Shown: positions 1-10,479 of the stretch, in pieces
How the letters are laid out: every line of letters starts with the position of its first letter
Position numbering within the stretch: the stretch's first letter is position 1
Source: Triticum aestivum
Lineage: Eukaryota > Streptophyta > Magnoliopsida > Poales > Poaceae
Assembly: GCF_018294505.1 (NCBI RefSeq)
Contig: NC_057808.1
Coordinates: 358,844,696-358,908,695, forward strand
DNA: 64,000 bases
Direction of reading: 5' to 3'
Notes under the pieces: generated by a model
Told to the model about the DNA's origin: nothing
Databases searched by the model: none
What the model saw: the letters and a program-made list of their open reading frames with translations, nothing else
Position numbers and translations under genes: made by a program

Positions 1-2
1 AA

Positions 3-1658
3 CTTCATAGGTCCACAAGGACACGTTCCGCACCAGAGTGGTACGGCAACCCTGTCCTGGGAATCATGTTGTTAGACAACGGTGAACCTTCGAACTATGA
101 AGAAGCGATGGCAGGCCCGGATTCCGACAAATGGCTAGAAGCCATGAAATCTGAGATAGAATCCATGTATGAAAACAAAGTATGGACTTTGACTGACTTG
201 CCCGATGAGCGGCGAGCCATAGAAAACAAATGGATCTTTAAGAAGAAGACGGACGCGGATGGTAATGTGACCATCTACAAAGCTCGACTTGTCGCTAAGG
301 GTTATCGACAAGTTCAAGGGGTTGACTACGATGAGACTTTCTCACCCGTAGCGAAGCTGAAGTCCGTCCGAATCATGTTAGCAATTGCCGCATACTATGA
401 TTATGAGATATGGCAGATGGACGTCAAAACGGCATTCCTTAACGGCTTCCTTAAGGAAGAGTTGTATATGATGCAGCCGGAAGGTTTTGTCGATCCTAAG
501 AATGCTAACAAAGTATGCAAGCTCCAGCACTCAATCTATGGGCTGGTGCAAGCATCTCGGAGTTGGAACATTCGCTTTGATGAGATGATCAAAGCGTTTG
601 GGTTTACACAGACTTATGGAGAAGCCTGTGTTTACAAGAAAGTGAGTGGGAGCTCTGTAGCATTTCTCATATTATATGTGGATGACATATTATTGATGGG
701 AAATGATATAGAATTCTTGGAAAGTATAAAGGCCTATTTGAATAAGTGTTTTTCAATGAAGGACCTTGGAGAAGCTGCTTACATATTAGGCATCAAGATC
801 TATAGAGATAGATCAAGACGCCTCATTGGTCTTTCACAGAGTACATACCTTGACAAGATATTGAAGAAGTTCAGTATGGATCAGTCCAAGAAGGGGTTCT
901 TGCCTGTATTGCAAGGTGTGCAATTGAGCACGGCTCAATGCCCGACCACGGCAGAAGATATAGAAGAGATGAGTGTCATCCCCTATGCCTCGGCCATAGG
1001 GTCTATTATGTATGCCATGCTGTGTACCAGACCTGATGTAAACCTTGCCGTAAGTTTGGTAGGAAGGTACCAAAGTAATCCCGGCAAGGAACACTGGACA
1101 GCGGTCAAGAATATCCTGAAGTACCTGAAGAGGACTAAGGATATGTTTCTCGTTTATGGAGGTGACGAAGAGCTCGTCGTAAAGGGTTACGTCGACGCTA
1201 GCTTCGACACAGATCCGGATGACTCGAAGTCACAGACCGGATACGTGTATATTTTGAATAGAGGAGCAGTAAGCTGGTGCAGTTGCAAGCAAAGCGTCGT
1301 GGCGGGATCTACATGTGAAGCGGAATACATGGCAGCCTCGGAGGCAGCACAGGAAGCAGTCTGGATGAAGGAGTTCATTACCGACCTAGGGGTGATTCCC
1401 AATGCGTCGGGCCCAATGACTCTCTTCTGTGACAACACTGGAGCTATTGCCCTTGCGAAGGAGCCCAGGTTTCACAGGAAGACCAGGCATATCAAGCGTC
1501 GCTTCAACTCCATTCGTGAAAGTGTTCAAAATGGAGACATAGATATTTGTAAAGTACACACGGACCTGAATGTAGCAGATCCGTTGACTAAACCTCTCCC
1601 TAGGGCAAAACATGATCAACACCAGGACGCAATGGGTGTTCGATTCATCACAATGTAA
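3..1658 (+). CDS. pol: copia pol polyprotein, C-terminal part (reverse transcriptase and RNase H)
   Basis: This is the C-terminal 551 codons of a copia polyprotein. It would copy element RNA into DNA inside cytoplasmic virus-like particles. The frame is already open at base 3, so the ATG at 66 is internal and no start is claimed. The reverse transcriptase begins near IENKWIFKKK, carries the first catalytic aspartate in QMDVKTAFLNG, and has the YVDD active-site box at 675-686. RNase H follows, with VDASFD, CEAEY and CDNTGA supplying the usual acidic residues, and the conserved tail HIKRRFNSIR and DPLTKPL. A valine in SIYGLVQASRSWN replaces the lysine usual in this family. No stop or frameshift interrupts the visible part, which is compatible with a fairly young copy. 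The stop lies 32 bp before the LTR, as normal for copia. Confidence 0.93.
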   Translation, partial: LHRSTRTRSAPEWYGNPVLGIMLLDNGEPSNYEEAMAGPDSDKWLEAMKSEIESMYENKVWTLTDLPDERRAIENKWIFKKKTDADGNVTIYKARLVAKGYRQVQGVDYDETFSPVAKLKSVRIMLAIAAYYDYEIWQMDVKTAFLNGFLKEELYMMQPEGFVDPKNANKVCKLQHSIYGLVQASRSWNIRFDEMIKAFGFTQTYGEACVYKKVSGSSVAFLILYVDDILLMGNDIEFLESIKAYLNKCFSMKDLGEAAYILGIKIYRDRSRRLIGLSQSTYLDKILKKFSMDQSKKGFLPVLQGVQLSTAQCPTTAEDIEEMSVIPYASAIGSIMYAMLCTRPDVNLAVSLVGRYQSNPGKEHWTAVKNILKYLKRTKDMFLVYGGDEELVVKGYVDASFDTDPDDSKSQTGYVYILNRGAVSWCSCKQSVVAGSTCEAEYMAASEAAQEAVWMKEFITDLGVIPNASGPMTLFCDNTGAIALAKEPRFHRKTRHIKRRFNSIRESVQNGDIDICKVHTDLNVADPLTKPLPRAKHDQHQDAMGVRFITM

Positions 1659-1679
1659 CTAGATTATTGACTCTAGTGC

Positions 1680-1690
1680 AAGTGGGAGAC
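1680..1690 (+). other. polypurine tract of the copia element
   Basis: A purine-rich run ending GTGGGAGAC lies directly against the TG of the 3' LTR. In LTR elements this RNA stretch resists RNase H and primes plus-strand DNA synthesis. The call rests on position and composition. Confidence 0.75.
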
Positions 1691-3412
1691 TGTTGGAAAT
1701 ATGCCCTAGAGGCAATAATAAATGGTTATTATTATATTTCTGTGTTCATGATAATAGTCTATTATTCATGCTATAATTGTATTGTCCGGAAATCGTAATA
1801 CATGTGTGAATACATAGACCACAACCTGTCCCTAGTAAGCCTCTAGTTGACTAGCTCGTTGATCAACAGATAGTCATGGTTTCCTGACTATGGACATAGG
1901 ATGTCATTGATAACGGGATCACATCATTAGGAGAATGATGTGATGGACAAGACCCAACTTAAGCATAGCATAAAAGATCGTGTAGTTTCGTTTGCTAGAG
2001 CTTTTCCAATGTCAAGTATCTTTTCCTTAGACCATGAGATCGTGCAACTCCCGGATACCGTAGGAGTGCTTTGGGTGTGCCAAACGTCACAACGTAACTG
2101 GGTGACTATAAAGGTGCATTACGGGTATCTCCGAAAGTGTCTGTTGGGTTGGCACGGATCGAGACTGGGATTTGTCACTCCGTGTAAACGGAGAGGTATC
2201 TCTGGGCCCACTCGGTAATGCATCATCATAATGAGCTCAATGTGACTAAGGCGTTAGTCACGGGATCATGCATTGCGGTACGAGTAAAGAGACTTGCCGG
2301 TAACGAGATTGAACTAGGTATTGGGATACCGACGATCGAATCTCGGGCAAGTAACATACCGATTGACAAAGGGAATTGCATACGGATTGATTGAATCCTC
2401 GACACCGTGGTTCACCCGATGATATCATCGTGGAACATGTGGGAGCCAACATGGGTATCCAGATCCCGCTGTTGGTTATTGACCGGAGAGGCGTCTCGGT
2501 CATGTCTGCATGTCTCCCGAACCCGTAGGGTCTACACACTTAAGGTCCGGTGACGCTAGGGTTGTAGAGATATATGTATGCGGAAACCCGAAACTTGTTC
2601 GGAGTCCCGGATGAGATCCCAGACGTCACGAGAGGTTCCGGAATGGTCCGGAGGTGAAGAATTATATATAGGAAGTCCAGTTTTGGCCACCGGGAAAGTT
2701 TCGGGGTTTACCGGTATTGTACCGGGACCACCGGAAGGGTCCCGGGGGTCCACCGGGTGGGGCCACCTGTCCCGGAGGGCCCGTGGGCTGAAAGTGGAAG
2801 GGAACCAGCCCCTAGTGGGCTGGGGCGCCTCCTTGGGCCTCCCCCATGCGCCTAGGGTTGGGAACCCTAGGGGGGGGGAGTTCCCCCTTGCCTTGGGGGG
2901 CAAGGCAACCCCTTCCCCCCCTTGGCCGCCGCCCCCCCAACCCTAGATGGGTTTTGGCCGGCTCCCCCCTCCCAAGGGGTCCTATAAATAGTGGGGGGGA
3001 GGGAGGGCAGCAAACCTACAGCCTTTGGCGCCTCCCTCCTCCCCTACAACACCTCTCTCTCTCGCGCAGAAGCTCGGCGAAGCCCTGCCGAAGAGCCGCT
3101 ACATCCACCACCACGCCGTCGTGCTGTTGGATCTCCATCAACCTCTCCTTCCCCCTTGCTGGATCAAGAAAGGAGGAGACGTCGCTGCACCGTACGTGTG
3201 TTGAACGCGGAGGTGCCGTACGTTCGGCACTCGGTCATCGGTGATTTGGATCACGGCGAGTACGACTCCGTCATCCACGTTCATTGGAACGCTTCCGCTC
3301 GCGATCTACAACGGTATGTAGATGCACTCCCTTCCCCTCGTTGCTAGTAGACTCCATAGACGCATCTTGGTGAGCGTAGGAAAATTTTAAAATTATGCTA
3401 CGATTCCCAACA
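1691..3412 (+). repeat. 3' LTR of the Angela/BARE-type element (1722 bp)
   Basis: It starts TGTTGGAAATATGCCC and ends TTCCCAACA, giving TG...CA termini. The length fits the 1.7-1.8 kb typical of this group. It is clearly diverged from the LTR at 61393-63125, so the two are not a pair from one element. Confidence 0.92.
2983..2990 (+). promoter_or_regulatory. LTR TATA box
   Basis: TATAAATA lies in the GC-rich second half of the LTR, where Angela/BARE LTRs start transcription (U3/R border). In a 3' LTR it would drive read-out into the flank. Confidence 0.6.
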
Positions 3413-4259
3413 TACTCCTTGTAGTTGATGCTAGTTGGTTTATTTGGTGGAACATCATATGTTCAGATCCTATATGCATATTAATACTCCTCTGATTATG
3501 AACATGAATATGCTTTGTGAGTAGTTACGTTTGTTCCCGAGGACATGGGAGAAGTCTTGCTGTTAGTAGTCATGTGAATTTGGTATTCGTTCGCTATTTT
3601 GATGGGATGTATGTTGTCTCTCCTCTAGTGGTGTCATGTGAACGTCGACTACATGACACTTCACCATTATTTGTGCCTAGAGGAAGGCATTCGGAAGTAA
3701 TAAGTAGATGATGGGTTGCTAGAGTGACAGAAGCTTAAACCCTAGTTTATGCGTTGCTTCGTAAGGGGCTGATTTGGATCCATATGTTTCATGCTATGGT
3801 TAGGTTTACCATAATACTTCTTTTGTAGTTGCGGATGCTTGCAATAGGAGTTAATCATAAGTGGGATGCTTGTCCAAGTAAGGACAGCACCCAAGCACCG
3901 GTCCACCCACATATCAAATTATCAAAGTACCAAACGCGAATCATATGAACGTGATGAAAACTAGCTTGACGATAATTCCCATGTGTCCTCGGGAGCGCGT
4001 TTCTCTATATAAGAGTTTGTCCAGGCTTGTCATTTGCTACAAAAAGGATTGGGCCACCTTGCTGCACTTTATTTACTTTTGTTACTTGTTGCTCGTTACA
4101 AATTATCTTATCACAAAACTATCTGTTACGTACAATTTCAGTGCTTGTAGAGAATACCTTGCTGAAAACTGCTTATCATTTCCTTCTGCTCCTTGTTGGG
4201 TTCGACACTCTTACTTATCGAAAGGACTACGATAGATCTCCTATACTTGTGGGTCATCA
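3413..4259 (+). mobile_element. Sabrina-like gypsy LTR, 3' portion
   Basis: This is the downstream part of a long gypsy LTR split by the copia element on its left. It ends with the block GGGTTCGACACTCTTACTTA and then GTGGGTCATCA, close to the LTR ends at 22444 and 28494 but of a different family. No primer-binding site follows at 4260, so it is the end of a 3' LTR or a solo LTR rather than a 5' LTR. Small open frames here are not genes. The name Sabrina-like is from memory. Confidence 0.75.
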
Positions 4260-4524
4260 AGAAGCGCGCGCCTCGTGAGGCGGAAACTACTTCAAGCACG
4301 TCAAGCTAAGTTTTTCCTACGTGCCTATATAAAACATTGATATTGCGACGCGGCACGGGAATGATAAACACAGCATAACAACTTGGAAATCATAGTTTGT
4401 TGCACGCCCCCACTGGGCCCCATACTTGTCTCTCTCAATGCAGGAAGGAAAAGAAGAACGAAACAAAAGCGGCGCGTGCCCCCACAGCAGCTCGCGAGGA
4501 TGGGCCCATGACGCTCTCCCGAGC

Positions 4525-5304
4525 TCAGTCGGACCCTTCGTCGCGCTTCAGTGGGGCGCGGTGGCGGGACAACCCACTACCACCTTCGAAGCGAGCGCGG
4601 CGGCATGGCGGCTGGTTGTAGCCGCCACTCCTGGAGCAGTCGCCGGAGGGGGAATGGGCGTAGCTGGGCGCGAGATCGTCCTCACCCTCATCCCGACCAT
4701 CGCCAAGGCCAAGCACCTCGTCGCCGTCGTTGTCCTCGGGGCAGCACCTGGCGTGGGGGCCGTCTTCTCCGAATACCCTCACGTAGAGGGTCGCGTTGCC
4801 GTCGTACTTGAAGTGGAGAGTGCACCGCCTGCCCAGGCCACGCGCGCGGGCAAATGTCTGCCAGTCGCGAGCCAGAGCCACATTGCCAGCAACGGAGGTC
4901 TCGACCGCGACCCACAAAACTTTGCTGCAACAGCTATCCGCCTGCAGCCAGAGCCCGCCTGGACCCGTGGCCGGCATTTCGCCGGCGAAGAAGCGCGGGA
5001 GCTGGAGCCAGGAGCTAGCAGGGTTCTCTGACCACACCACAAACTCCGGCAGCACCTTCGCCGAGTGGAAGCGCGGCCGGGGAGGCCACGCGACCATGGC
5101 ACGCCTCCCTTCATCTACGGGGCTGCTTCGACATGGGCGGCTCCCACCACGCGAAGGAGCACCGCCGCAACCGCGGGGGGCCGCGACGGGGGTCGCGGAG
5201 TGCTTGCGAGGACAACCGCGTCCACGCTTGGGCGGCGGAGAGCCGGGCCCCTCCTGGCGAGCCTTCCCCTTCTCCACGACCGAAAACCTCTTCGCAGGTG
5301 CCAT
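4525..5304 (-). CDS. B3-like DNA-binding protein, antisense gene in a gypsy element
   Basis: A 259-codon reading frame lies antisense to the retrotransposon. The preferred start is the ATG at 5304 (MAPAKRFSVVEKGK), because a TATA box lies 86-92 bp upstream at 5390-5396; the in-frame ATG at 5391 overlaps that TATA box. Near the N terminus is a basic, AT-hook-like stretch (PPKRGRGCPRKH) that could target nucleus or DNA. The middle resembles a plant B3 domain: a strand with LQLPRFFAGEM, a central DWQTFARARGLG where B3 proteins have GW-x-F, and the closing LHFKYDGNATLYVRVFGEDG, close to the B3 signature for the last strands. The C terminus is acidic, then serine/arginine-rich. B3 domains are plant transcription-factor folds. 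Whether this one binds DNA, or is still expressed, is inference. It may be one of many element-borne copies. Confidence 0.65.
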   Translation of the reverse strand: MAPAKRFSVVEKGKARQEGPGSPPPKRGRGCPRKHSATPVAAPRGCGGAPSRGGSRPCRSSPVDEGRRAMVAWPPRPRFHSAKVLPEFVVWSENPASSWLQLPRFFAGEMPATGPGGLWLQADSCCSKVLWVAVETSVAGNVALARDWQTFARARGLGRRCTLHFKYDGNATLYVRVFGEDGPHARCCPEDNDGDEVLGLGDGRDEGEDDLAPSYAHSPSGDCSRSGGYNQPPCRRARFEGGSGLSRHRAPLKRDEGSD

Positions 5305-5389
5305 GGGAGTCGCTATTGGCAATGGACCAAGGGAGGAAAAGCGAGCGGACTGGGAAGAGATGGGCGACGGGGGCTCTGCCCCACTCCCC

Positions 5390-5396
5390 ATTTATA
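5390..5396 (-). promoter_or_regulatory. TATA box of the antisense B3-like gene
   Basis: TATAAAT is read on the minus strand, about 90 bp upstream of the chosen ATG at 5304. The spacing is typical of plant genes, so the antisense gene probably has its own promoter. Confidence 0.55.
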
Positions 5397-5639
5397 GCAG
5401 GAGAAGGCCAACCAGCGCCCCCCACGATCACATGTAATGATGGTTTTTTCTTGCATGTAGCAGGGACTCGTCAAGTCGGGCAGTTGCCGAGGCAGCGTGG
5501 GGAAGTGGAGACTCCCACGTCCAATCAATCGCCACGCGTCGACCAAGGCCGCAGGATGTTGGGGCCCGCGGCGCTCCGCACTTGCCCTTTGGCTTCGCCT
5601 CAAAGCCAAGTCCGAGCGCGCCTTGGGCCCGGGGGCTAC

Positions 5640-6531
5640 TGTCGGTGTTCTGGGAACGGGGGTCCCCATACTTGCCTGCCTGCGGCCCACGGCGTGGTTC
5701 CGCTCGTGGCCCAGTACGACCCGTCTTCACCAGCAAACGCTCAATACCCTCGCGAGGGGCCAAGCCTCGCGAGGCGGATGACACAAGACCTCCTCGGGGG
5801 CGGCCTCACCAGGCTGGCTCGCAAGGGGCGGAGAGATCAAGGCAAGACGAACCTCGCGAGGTTCCAGTGACGTAAGCCATGACGACCGAGACCAGGTGTG
5901 CGCCAGGCGGGTGCCAGCGCGCGCAATGTCCTCGTTTCCTCTTTGGTGCTAAGGAGGCAAGCGCAGGCGAGGAGTACCGAGGCATCAGGCAAAGGTTTCC
6001 ATATCGGTGCAACGAGACCAAGACCAGCAGGACGGCAGGACGGAGGTCACCGTGGAGCCCAAGACGGCGTCACCACCAGAGCCTTTGGCAGGAGAAGACC
6101 ACCTTTAGTCAGGATAGCATGTACTCGCTGTCCCCCTTCAAATTGGCCATTGTGGCACCCCTTCCCGCTCAATATTTGGGAAGAGGACCAGGGCCTCTAT
6201 AAATAGGACTAGCCACCACCGTAGGAGGCAACTGATTCAGATCATCCTCACACCCACCAAGCACAAAAACACCTCTCCTCAGGAGGCTGTTCTTCCCTTG
6301 TACCTATCATCCCCAGCCCAAGAGGCAATCCAGCACACCACACTGGAGTAGGGTATTACACCACAATGATGGCCCGAACCAGTATAAATCTCGTGTCTCT
6401 TGTGTTGCGAGTTCGTCGAGCTAAGCTTTGAGATCGCGGTGAGGCTGAGGGCGTGATTAGGTAGGTGGAAATCTTTGTGCGCACCCCAGTGTTCGAACCT
6501 CAAGGGTTTTGCCGGTACCCGATATCTGACA
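5640..6531 (+). repeat. 3' LTR of the B3-carrying gypsy element (892 bp)
   Basis: It starts TGTCGGTGTTCTGGGAACGG straight after the polypurine tract and ends GATATCTGACA. A TATA box (TATAAATA) lies at 6198-6205. Confidence 0.82.
6198..6205 (+). promoter_or_regulatory. TATA box in the gypsy 3' LTR
   Basis: TATAAATA follows GGGCCTC, about two thirds into the LTR, at the expected U3/R border. Confidence 0.6.
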
Positions 6532-8094
6532 TCCACCAACTTAAGCTGCATAGCATCAATAAACATCATGTACTTACGGTTAATCTTGCATAGAGATTGG
6601 AGTTCCAGTCGTATTTGAGCGGAAGCATGTATTTCTGCTTGAATTTCATACTAAAGAAGTCGAACAGATTCAGGCGGCGACTTCATCGAGCTTGTGTCAT
6701 TGAGTAAGTTTGACACTACATCAAGATGTGACTTCGTGGTTGTATTCCTACCCTCAATATGTGTTGCCTTATCCTATGGAATATGTGTTAGAGGGACAAA
6801 CAATGGGTTCGTCACACTATCATTGTGGCAGTTCTTCCTAGCAGCAGTGTTGTCACCCTGAAAGAGAAATAAGTAGGTAGATAACAGGTTTTGCACGTAT
6901 AAAACTCAGCGTTGTCAATTCATCTCATTTCTTTGTCAGAAATAAAGAGACACGGTTTTAAATAGCATTAACATAATAGGCATTATTCATAGTTAAGACG
7001 TCAGAAAATGGCATTGTGCAGGAGCGGTCAGCATCACCAGACCGCTAGATTACAGATCAAGAACACGAGCATAGATGTAGTTCTAAACAACGTATACGCA
7101 TGAATGGTGAGTGTACTGTCAATTTATACCATTTCTGATTGGTAAATAAAGAGACACGATTTAAATAACATTAATATAATATGGCATTGTTCATAGTTGA
7201 GACATAGCAAGATATGACATTGTGCTGTTGTTGGTAGTCTCACCACACCACTAGATTACAGATCAAGAACACAAGCATACACATAGTGCTAAAGAAGATA
7301 ACTTGCTATGTTTAGTTTAATTTACATGTTACGAATAAGGAACTAGATTGTACAACTAAAGATTGAAATTGATAAGGACAAACTTATGTTTATGTACTTC
7401 TACTTTATAAACTTTGAACAAGCAATTTGATGCAGACGACAAAAATAAGCAGCATTTGCACTCATAGCTATCCAAATATAAACAACAAAGTTTGAAGGCT
7501 CGAGGAGAACAAACTTACATTAGTAGTGAAGACGGGCTCTATAAAGGCCTTGTCCATATTGATGGGGGTGGGGGGGGGGGCAATTCAAGAAGTTTACCTC
7601 ACACTCTTCTTCAAGAGTATTGCCTTTATTCTACATTTTGTTAAGAGTAAATATAGATGTGAAAATATAGGAACAAATGGCGATTATTTAACTTAAGATG
7701 CAGAGTACAAATGTAAATACAACATACAGGCAGAAGGCACTGACAAGAGCAATGCGGAGCTAAACTTCTTCAGTAACATTGGTTTTATTCAATATTTTGG
7801 CAAGAGTAAATGTAGATCTGATGTGTAGAAAAATGGAGGACAAGGGAAAATAAGCTGCAAAGTGTACATGAAGAACTAGCTGACAAATATAAGGACAACA
7901 GATACTTACAAGAACAATGCAGAACGAAATTTCTTCATAGGCATTGGGTTTATTCTACATTAATTTAAGCATTAATATATATCTGATAATTTGGAGCGAA
8001 CAGTGGATAAGCAAGCTATAATGCACAATGATTTCACATAATCCACCAGGTATGAATCTAAGGACAGCGATAGGACAATAGGTACTCACAAGAG
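6532..8094. other. AT-rich decayed DNA-transposon-like sequence
   Basis: No gene is supported here. The stretch is AT-rich and lies downstream (on the minus strand) of the exon-like block at 8095-8702. It contains the direct repeat described separately and short repeated exon-like pieces ending in the splice-donor-like context near 7560, 7760 and 7925. It is probably introns and 3' sequence of that gene. A G run at 7566-7578 is simple sequence. Confidence 0.45.
6917..7295 (+). repeat. two direct repeats of about 176 bp
   Basis: The unit at 6917-7092 recurs at 7119-7295. Shared blocks include AAATAAAGAGACACG, GGCATT-TTCATAGTT and CTAGATTACAGATCAAGAAC, with scattered substitutions and small gaps. 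Related wording (GAGACACGGTTCAAAT) recurs near 39141 in the CACTA element, tying the two regions together. Confidence 0.7.
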
Positions 8095-8702
8095 CAAAGC
8101 AGCGACCAACATAGTTGCGATATCCTAGGTTTTGCGGCACCGGTTCTATCGCCAATATACGTCGGGTGCTATGTGATTTCTTCGGTAGCACCACCTTTTT
8201 TAAGGACTTTGCTTGTACTCCTTCAGGTTCTACAATCACCCTCTTCCTTTTGGATGTCTGAAACACAAGAACAACATTTGAATGAAAAAACATGGTATGA
8301 CGACAAATGGAATAGGTGTTGATAATGGATGGGCATGGCATCTTCACATATATCATGAGTAAATTAAGCAGATGGCGGTGCAACGAAGCAAAAGAAATGC
8401 AAGACACCTTATGCAAGATATGTGCAACCAATAAAACCTTGCCAAATTAGAACAGGCACCTTATTGGGTGAACAGGATAGGCCATCTGCCTTTGACTCCT
8501 TGAGCTCAGAATAGTCATTAGGATCATATTCTGAATACGAATCTATAGGTCGGGAGCATGTGGGTTTCATTGCATCCACAATGGACCTCAATCCCTTGAT
8601 GCCAAGTTTGTTACCCAATGAACCGTTCTGCAATATTCTTCTGTTGTGCGCATTCTTATATTCATTGTGATTACATACAATATCTGTAAAGCATGAAAAC
8701 AC
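8095..8702 (-). pseudogene. exon remnants of a probable CACTA-associated gene
   Basis: Two exon-like blocks are readable on the minus strand. The upper one (8702 to about 8460) reads GIKGLRSIVDAMKPT and YSEYDPNDYSELKESKADG. The lower one (8258-8095) follows a pyrimidine tract ending CAG, reads TSKRKRVIVEPEGVQAKSL, and ends at a CTT/GTGAGT donor. The sequence around 8400-8500 resembles 41000-41100 in the CACTA element, where a similar minus-strand gene lies, so I infer the same transposon protein family. There is no continuous frame, and no start or end could be fixed. I do not recognise a domain in these blocks themselves. Confidence 0.4.
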
Positions 8703-10080
8703 AAATAGTAGTGAGATTATCTTTGTAATGCAGAGGATATTGTAATATAATAGAGGCCCCCTGTAAACCCTTGTGTGCTATCACTGGATTCTGATGAGAG
8801 AGCCCATGTGTGCTGTAATATGGTGAGTAGATTAATATAATCTGGCACAACTACACAAAAAGATAGGCTCCCTGTTGGCCGCCCCAGATGCAAGGATAGT
8901 TGGCAGATGATAGGTTCATAATATACCGTATAGAAAGTTTATTGCCAAACCATGATAACAAGAGTGCAGAGCCAGTAGGCATATCATAGTGTAGATAATA
9001 GGGGTACACCATAACCACCATAAATAAATCGGGAAAGCGGAACTGGTTGGAAAACATAGGTTTTTGCCGCTACTAATATGCAGCCTACCGATCACCTACA
9101 TGCCAGCTCTATTCATCTGAAGGCGCACAACTATTACTATCAGTTTAGTCTATCAAAGACTGCGCGGCTCCCACCATTTCCGGGGTATTATGGCAGACCA
9201 ACTCGAAGTGCGAAATCATTTAGCAGAATCGGCCCAATAGAGGTCTCGACTACAGATGTCCCTGCTCCACTTCCTGACAAGGAACATACTGTGCTTCCCA
9301 TACAGAACACCGCACGGGCCGCCGACCGAACCACCGCCCCCACCGCCTGTGTTCCTCTGCCACCCCCACCCCCACCCCCGCCCCCACCCGTGTCGAGTTT
9401 TCTTCGTTCGGCGAGGCCCCACCACCACCCCCACAACGACCGTCCCCACCCGGGCCCCGTCCTTCACACCAGCGAACTCCGGCGAGCTCTCAAAAATCGA
9501 CTGACCCAATTTTGAAATTTAGTCTACTGTCATTTAACTAGTGTGGAATATAAAAGGGGAAAACCATAAGCATTGCGAGTATAGTGTTGAGCGTGCCATG
9601 GCGGATCTAAAGGTGCAAACCGGACAAAGGCAACTTCACAACCAATGTTTGCTTTCAACTAACAAGTAAGTCATGGACAAGAAATCAGAGTAAAGCAGTG
9701 GCGATCTATTTTCTTGCTGCAATAAATAAGTTGAGCAGATACGATAGAGTACCGCCTCTGGTGCGGCACCGTGTATGCATCTACTGAGAATTTGACGGTG
9801 TTGCGGTAGCGATGGCTGTCGGCGGTGTGGAAGCAGATCTAGGAGGGTAGACGTGGCGGCGGGGCGCGGTGGACGAGACGGTCGTAGGAGCGGCGCCGAC
9901 AAGGTGGACGACAGCGAAGATGAAGCGAGAGGACGGGATGCAAGGATCCCGGTCCGAAGCCGTGGATGAGAGAGGTCGATCTCTTGTAATGGACGACGGC
10001 GTCGGGGTATCAACTTCGGCATGGTGGAGGAGGACGGCGGTGGATGTGGTGGCGGACGGAGGAGGCTGGGGTGGAGAGGC
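8703..10080. other. non-coding or 5' region of the decayed transposon gene
   Basis: No gene is supported. It contains a CCCCCA simple repeat (9358-9390) and GC-rich frames between 9640 and 10140 that are rich in proline, serine and alanine on the minus strand and look like chance frames or an untranslated leader. It would lie upstream of the exon blocks at 8095-8702 on the minus strand. Confidence 0.35.
9358..9390 (+). repeat. CCCCCA microsatellite
   Basis: A run of C4-5A units sits in a pyrimidine-rich stretch. It creates artificial proline-rich or glycine-rich frames on the two strands. Confidence 0.8.
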
Positions 10081-10081
10081 T

Positions 10082-10378
10082 GTTTTGGTGCCCACAGAGT
10101 ACGAATGGCGAAATCGAGGGAGAGAGGAAGGGGGAACCATGCATGTCTTCAGGGCGCGCTTGTCTCAAATGCGAGGAAATTTACAAACTTATCCCCCATT
10201 TAAAATGTCCTACATCACAACAATATTACTCGGTTGGGGATAGGACTGTAATCTCGCATACACCAAATATTTGCCGACGAGAGTTTGTTTTTGGCGCCCA
10301 CCGTGTATGAATCGGGGAGGGAGTCGATTTCGGCCGAGGAGACACTGTGTTTTGGCGCCCACCGTGTATGAATTCGGG
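10082..10378 (+). repeat. three copies of a TTTTGG(C/T)GCCCAC module
   Basis: Copies begin near 10082, 10287 and 10348. The last two share TTTTGGCGCCCACCGTGTAT followed by GAAT and a G run; the first is diverged. The core TTTGGCGC matches the plant E2F/DP binding consensus. The function is unproven. Confidence 0.6.
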
Positions 10379-10479
10379 TGAGAGGCGGTTATGTCACGTT
10401 TGAGTGAAATTACAAACCTACCCCTAGCGGAACCTATAGAAATCGAGCCGATAGGCTTCGCGTGGCAGGGATAGGCAGT

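Larger units (their letters stand above)
1..3412 (+). mobile_element. Angela/BARE-type Ty1/copia retrotransposon, 3' part
   Basis: The window opens inside the pol gene of a copia element. It runs through reverse transcriptase and RNase H, a short polypurine tract and a complete 3' LTR (1691-3412). The LTR starts TGTTGGAAATATGCC, a hallmark of the Triticeae Angela/BARE/WIS group, and ends in CA. The flank after the LTR begins TACTC, the expected 5-bp target duplication; its partner lies left of the window. The element sits inside a Sabrina-like LTR that resumes at 3413. The 5' half (5' LTR, gag, protease, integrase) is outside the window. Group assignment is from memory of termini and protein. 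Confidence 0.93.
4260..6531 (+). mobile_element. gypsy retrotransposon with antisense B3-like gene, 3' part
   Basis: This is the 3' end of an unnamed gypsy element. It has GC-rich internal DNA holding a minus-strand gene (4525-5304), a polypurine tract GGGCCCGGGGGCTAC at 5625-5639, and an 892-bp 3' LTR. The rest of the element is left of the Sabrina-like insertion. The flank after the LTR begins TCCAC; its partner cannot be seen. Base composition is far more GC-rich than the AT-rich DNA starting at 6532. Confidence 0.8.

Noticed and set aside
4396..5875. Several long plus-strand frames across the GC-rich 4.4-5.9 kb region
   Set aside because: They are shadows of the minus-strand B3-like gene or of GC-rich LTR DNA and show no family resemblance.
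9078..9515. Proline-rich plus-strand frame and glycine-rich minus-strand frames
   Set aside because: Produced by the CCCCCA microsatellite.
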